Positions 59,700-64,000 of a stretch of 64,000 nucleotides of DNA are shown one piece after another. The position numbers and the translations under genes were made by a program. This stretch comes from Nannobrachium achirus (taxonomy: Eukaryota; Chordata; Actinopteri; Myctophiformes; Myctophidae), in the NCBI GenBank assembly GCA_963921795.1, contig OY997642.1:62401909-62465908 (forward strand). Reading direction: 5' to 3'. Each line of letters begins with the position of its first letter. Within the stretch, counting starts at the first letter, position 1. Below the pieces are notes generated by a model, which did not search any database, was not told where the DNA came from, and saw only the letters and a program-made list of their open reading frames with translations.

Positions 59700-60392
59700 A
59701 CTACAGGTGAATGGCATTTAAGTGATTAAATGCCATTCACCTGAAAATCTATATCACTGAGACCATTTACGTAAGCCCCCCCGTAAGCCCCCCTCCCCAT
59801 GAAGACAATCGTGATTTTTTTGGAATAAATAAATTAATTATGTGAAAGACAACTGACTGACCATATGGACAGTTTGTTTGCATGTCACTATGCTGGAAAG
59901 CGTCTTCAGCCTCACAAAAACCGTATCCGATCACCTACAGTACACAGATTTGGAGCTGGTATCTGCCAATGATCTGGTCTGTTCAGTTGTCAATACCCTA
60001 AGCGACAGAATCGCTTTTGTCGTATTAGTATTATTCATTATTGTTTGTTGTCAAAATTCATTAGCCCCCGAAAAAAGTCCCCCCTGTCACAATTCTCTGG
60101 AGCCGTCGCTGAGCAGAACTGCTTATACAAGCGAGGCATTGACCCATGTGTTATTGCACTGTTATTGTACGTATACAGTATGTTTCAACCTTGTGGTTCT
60201 TAAATGGCCTCTAAGGCCTGCGGGTAGGTGTTAAATAACAACATTGTTTATGTGCATGTGTGCGTGTGTGCGGAGCTGCCTGGCAGATGACATCACTCAG
60301 CTTGGGGACAGTCATTTGGGACACAACTGGTGAGTAGAAGATGTGTTAGGCTTCACTCTGGTTTTCTCTCCTGAGTGGTCACTTGAGAATTC

Positions 60393-60456
<64 letters not shown>

Positions 60457-60600
60457 GGCTTGGATGCGATTAAACATTTTTAATCTAATTAATTACAGGC
60501 TCTGTGATTAATTAATTGCAATTAATTTGACCTGAGAAGCATTTTTTTCAAGTAAAACACATTTTGTTGTACGAGGAAATCAACAAGTGAGTTTTTTAAC
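59700..60600. other. gene-free stretch
   Basis: It holds a short palindrome (AATGGCATTTAAGTGATTAA at about 59711) and a (TA)n run at 60404-60453. From about 60597, TTAACCCTTCCAGTGCCAG looks like the left end of another TTAA element without a right end in view. The frame at 59878-60234 is not recognised. Confidence 0.45.
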
Positions 60601-61344
60601 CCTTCCAGTGCCAGCCCCTAGAGGGCGCCAAAGAATGCCAGGGTATCTCCCATAGGCGAGCGTATTAGCATCCGGGGACTCACGTTGCAGTGACGCGCGT
60701 GCTCACGTTCGTGCACGTCATGAAAAGGTCCCGGATGAAAATGGCTACAAAATAGCTATTAGCTTTTTCTCTTTTAAAAGATAATTTTTCGGCGATTTCG
60801 CCGTAAATAAACCTCGCGCCGCCTCCCTAAGAACACAATCCAGAGAAAATGACCTTCAAAGATGTGGGTTTACATTGGATTCGGCGGCGATTCGCGGCGG
60901 CGTTACTCGTTCCGGGCGGTCGGATCTCGGTCAGTGGATGGAAAATTTAGGCCTGGGCTTCAGTAGGCCTCGGATCATTTTATTCATTTCATTAAAAAAA
61001 GCCGCATTAATTCGGGATCGGCACACTGGACGTCGTGCCGCCGCCAGCGCCGAACATTTGGTGAACATTGGGGCCCAGATAGCAAAATACATTGATTCAA
61101 TGTTGAATTTTGGTCAGATTGGTTATTTTTGGTTGAGGTTGAAAAAGCTATGTTGATTCAATGTTTAATTACAGATACCATTTCAACAATTGAAAAAAAT
61201 GTGTTGAATCAATGTAGTATAAATGGTGATCTTTCAATGTTGAAATGCCCTACATTGAATTGACATTGTTTCAATGTGTGTGGTGCTGATCACTGCCCCC
61301 CCTCCTCCTGATCCTCCCACTCCCCTCCCCTCCCTCTTGTGAGA

Positions 61345-61354
61345 TCTCGCGAGA
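61345..61354 (+). promoter_or_regulatory. TCTCGCGAGA promoter motif
   Basis: The palindrome TCTCGCGAGA lies in a C-rich, TATA-less stretch, with CACGTGAC (an E-box) about 15 bases downstream. In vertebrates this motif marks housekeeping-type promoters and binds BANP. It stands about 90 bases before a splice donor at 61447, so it most likely drives the gene that follows. Confidence 0.65.
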
Positions 61355-61380
61355 CCCACAAGATCTCACGTGACTTGAGT

Positions 61381-63954
61381 TTTTCAAATTTCAAACAGTT
61401 GCAGTAGTACCAGTGTGGCTTGTCCTTCTGTGTGTGAGAAGAACTGGTAAGTTCTGGAGAATATCATTTATTTTGCTGTTCAGATAGCATCACCTGGCTG
61501 ACATTGTTTGACTAAATGTTATATTTGTGAATTATTGTCATGGCAACTTAGTCCAGAGTTTGTAGCTTGCCTTATTGGCATAATAGCATTAAATGCTTTC
61601 CATTTTGTTAGCCTGTTTCGGGATCCTAATCCTTTGAAAACAGTAGATCTGCAAAATCACAATGCGACACATTGCGACACATTGTGAGCCTGTAGATCTG
61701 CTGTTTTCAAATTGCTGAAATGTATATAGGGTTGACATGTTTAATGTATGTTTTGTAATAATGATCAATCTACAAAGCAGTAACTAAAGTTTTCAAATGG
61801 CATTGACAAAATCTAATTGCATGAGAGCTTTAATATACAAACATTTAGTTCCTTTGTCAATACAAATGCAAACATATCAGTCTTGTGATATGAGTTCAAA
61901 AGTTATAGAATCCAATATTCATGTTATGTTCCCCTCTAGCCTCTGGAGGAAGCTGCTCTGAGGATGTCATTTAACCAGCCTAATAATGGTATGTGAAGCC
62001 CTCCCCATTACTGCCTCAGGGTGGACATACTGTATTGTAAATGTTCTTTGTCTGAGTTATAGCATAGTTCATGTTTTTGTTCTCTCATTGTAGGCTTTTT
62101 GGAAGCTACTTGGCAGGAGTTTGCAAAGATGGTTATATGTTTCATATAATTATGTATCTCTTATTGTGTCTCATGTCTGTTTCAATAGGTGGTGGTTGGA
62201 TTAGGAGACCTTATGCTGATGGAAATGTTAAACTGGTTTAAATGTCGATTGTATATAGGCTACAGTAGCTTCTTCAGTGTCACTATGTTGCATGGAGCTG
62301 CATGTTAATGTTGGCATGATGTCATTTGACAACAACATCTTTTAAGTAAGGAATGGTAGTGTTGTCCCTTTGTCAACAAGAGCCTTTTATACTCAACAGT
62401 TGCTGTGGCTATTGCACCAACTCTAACTTATTAAATACTTATTATTATATTTTATTTATTTATTTATCTTAACACCAGGCATGCGCTAGGTACATGGAAC
62501 AACTTTAAGGGTGCTAAATTGCCTTATTTTGTAAATTCTGTCCGTATTTCTTTAGAAATGCCAATATCTCCAGGAATGCCAATAAATCCACACTGTGCCA
62601 TCAGAACAAGCAAGGAATGTTATGTATTTCTCTTATTTCTCTCTCTTATTCATTAGTATTATTATTATTTTTGCAAAATTCACCATTCATGTTCAATATA
62701 AACAAAGATGTATGCCTTGCTTTTAGATGTCGATGACAGCTACAGTACGCACATGTCTCCAGATCAGCTGACTTCAGATCACCTGGCCCGGGTAAAGATG
62801 CCTATATTTCCATTCACCCCCTAGCTCCCACATACACTGTGACCAAAATGTATGTGCAATGCTGATGATGTTGGTTTCTTAAAGGTTCAGCTACTGAAAC
62901 GCCACAGGGAAGATTCCATGGAGGGGTGCCCAGTCAAATGCTGCAAGGCAAGTTATCATTTTCTGATACATTCCTTAACCTTACTGATGCCCTCTGCATT
63001 CAAAAAAAACTTTACAGTCTTTGTCATGTTTTTTCATGTAATTTGTAACTGTGTTGGTTAGGCTTAAAAGTTAAGTACTTAATGGTTACTAAAAGTTAGG
63101 GGGGCAAACGCTATCAGTGAGTTGTATAGTGTTATTCTAAATTGAAAATGTAATGTAAACCCAATACTTTTTTTCTTCAAGACATTGCTGCCAACAAAAA
63201 CACCAGGATTTTTACAGAGCTACTCGTGGAGGTGAAGCAAATGTCACACTAACCATTTCTTAGAGGTAATAAAAAGTTCATAAAATTCATTACATTTACA
63301 CTTAAAATATTGTCCAATTGACAGGGGCAGGGCACACAGTACACTTTAGCTCACTAACCATTTTCTATCTAATCTGTTACTGTAAGTCGGAGGGATCAAC
63401 TCAAGAAAGTATGATCAGGCAAATGCTGTCTACGATGACCAACACACAGTCAGGCCTGCATCTTAAACTGGGCGAGGAAGGGACCGAAGAGGGCCTTCAA
63501 GGACACACGCCTGCATGTTGGTGAGTCTGCACCTAAAAATACTAGGTTTACTACTTTACAACGGAATTCACAATTTGACAGAAATTGCAAGTGTGGTTGC
63601 TGTGATTCAAGGCACACTTGCAAATGAATTCTGTCTTAATTTCCCCATTCAATTTAATGGGGAGAATTCACTAATAAATGAATGGACATAATGGAGATCT
63701 CTCATTTTACGAGCATTAGTGTGAGATGGGGTTGAAAATGTCTTACGTGCTCCTTTAAGGATGCCTGAAAATCTAATACACTAAATAGGACACACTGGAC
63801 ATGTTATGTCACTTTGGAATGGAACATGCCCACACTGCTGCTTTATAACCTGTGTATGTGTGTGTTTGTTTTTTCTTCTTTTTCCCCAGCGGCTGTTCGT
63901 AAATTTGAATGCAAGTTGACTGAACTGCAATACCAGGATGCACTGCAGAAGTAG
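61381..63954 (+). CDS. uncharacterised multi-exon gene, 5' part
   Basis: Proposed exons: non-coding to 61446 (donor GTAAGT); 61940-61988 with ATG at 61964 (MSFNQPNN, donor GTATGT); 62727-62791 (DVDDSYSTHMSPDQLTSDH, donor GTAAAG); 62885-62951 (VQLLKRHREDSMEGCPVKCC); 63182-63231 (ANKNTRIFTELLVE, donor GTGAAG); 63387-63520 (donor GTGAGT); 63890 onward. Phases join through 63231. The last two exons give ILNWARKGPKRAFKDTRLHV and VRKFECKLTELQYQDALQK, recalling DUF4806/BEN-like C-termini of fish proteins, but only with a frame change inside 63387-63520. A TAG at 63952 follows ALQK where family members, from memory, have tyrosine. The gene may be damaged or my boundaries may be off. Confidence 0.45.
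61633..61710. repeat. palindrome-family copy in the first intron
   Basis: TTGAAAACAGTAGATCTGC and GTAGATCTGCTGTTTTCAA are the arms. The loop repeats GCGACACATT twice. Confidence 0.85.
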
Positions 63955-64000
63955 CTGTGTTACGCACCAGAGAGGAATGGCGGGGTAGAAGGAAAGAAAG

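Noticed and set aside
60875-61156. 93-residue + strand frame
   Set aside because: It lies in repeat-like sequence ahead of the TCTCGCGAGA promoter, with no splice or domain support.

Overview
The window is repeat-rich nuclear DNA from a ray-finned fish. The evidence is two muscarinic-receptor coding exons of vertebrate type, many long CA/GT microsatellites, fish-type hAT, TTAA-flanked and fold-back DNA transposons, a piggyBac transposase, LINE tails and tRNA-Gln genes. There is no sign of bacterial, plasmid or viral gene organisation. Most of the sequence is transposon-derived, often nested. Host coding sequence is a small fraction.

The main host feature is an inverted duplication of about 4.4-5.2 kb per arm. 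Arm 1 runs from about 5180 to 9545, arm 2 from about 22460 to 27640, and a spacer of about 13 kb lies between them. Each arm carries one intact, single-exon, M2-type muscarinic acetylcholine receptor gene: copy A at 6272-7603 on + and copy B at 24269-25603 on -. Both keep the G-protein-coupling motifs. Both have lost residues that form the acetylcholine pocket and its toggle switch, in different ways. A small coding first-exon candidate with a perfect splice donor lies on the strand opposite to each receptor. Its promoter-like upstream region and start codons are present only in arm 2. Mobile elements inserted into one arm have matching empty sites in the other, so they post-date the duplication.

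Layout. 1-5180: microsatellites, a TTAA element and a near-identical 1190-bp tandem duplication. 5180-9545: arm 1. 9546-22460: spacer with two hAT-type elements, a TA-flanked fold-back, a decayed piggyBac transposase and a (TTACAC)-type array. 22460-27640: arm 2. 27640-36100: dispersed repeats plus a set of phase-0 micro-exon candidates of a host-like gene on the - strand, and a THAP-domain fragment. 36900-39890: a hAT-flanked element with a 576-bp triplication. 40000-43000: a TTAA element, a Mutator-like fold-back with a 9-bp target duplication, and other repeats. 45400-50030: a CA/CG microsatellite, a 24-26-bp minisatellite, a solo LTR, a Ty3/gypsy fossil fragment and a LINE 3' end. 50030-57040: a 7-kb inverted-repeat element containing a chain of three TTAA elements. 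58300-59400: two tRNA-Gln genes and two dead duplicates. 61340-64000: a TATA-less promoter with a TCTCGCGAGA motif and the first exons of an uncharacterised + strand gene running toward the window end.

The most notable sequence-level pattern outside genes is a palindrome with the arm AGATCTACAAGCTCACAA. It recurs about fifteen times in varied contexts and has itself been split by other insertions.
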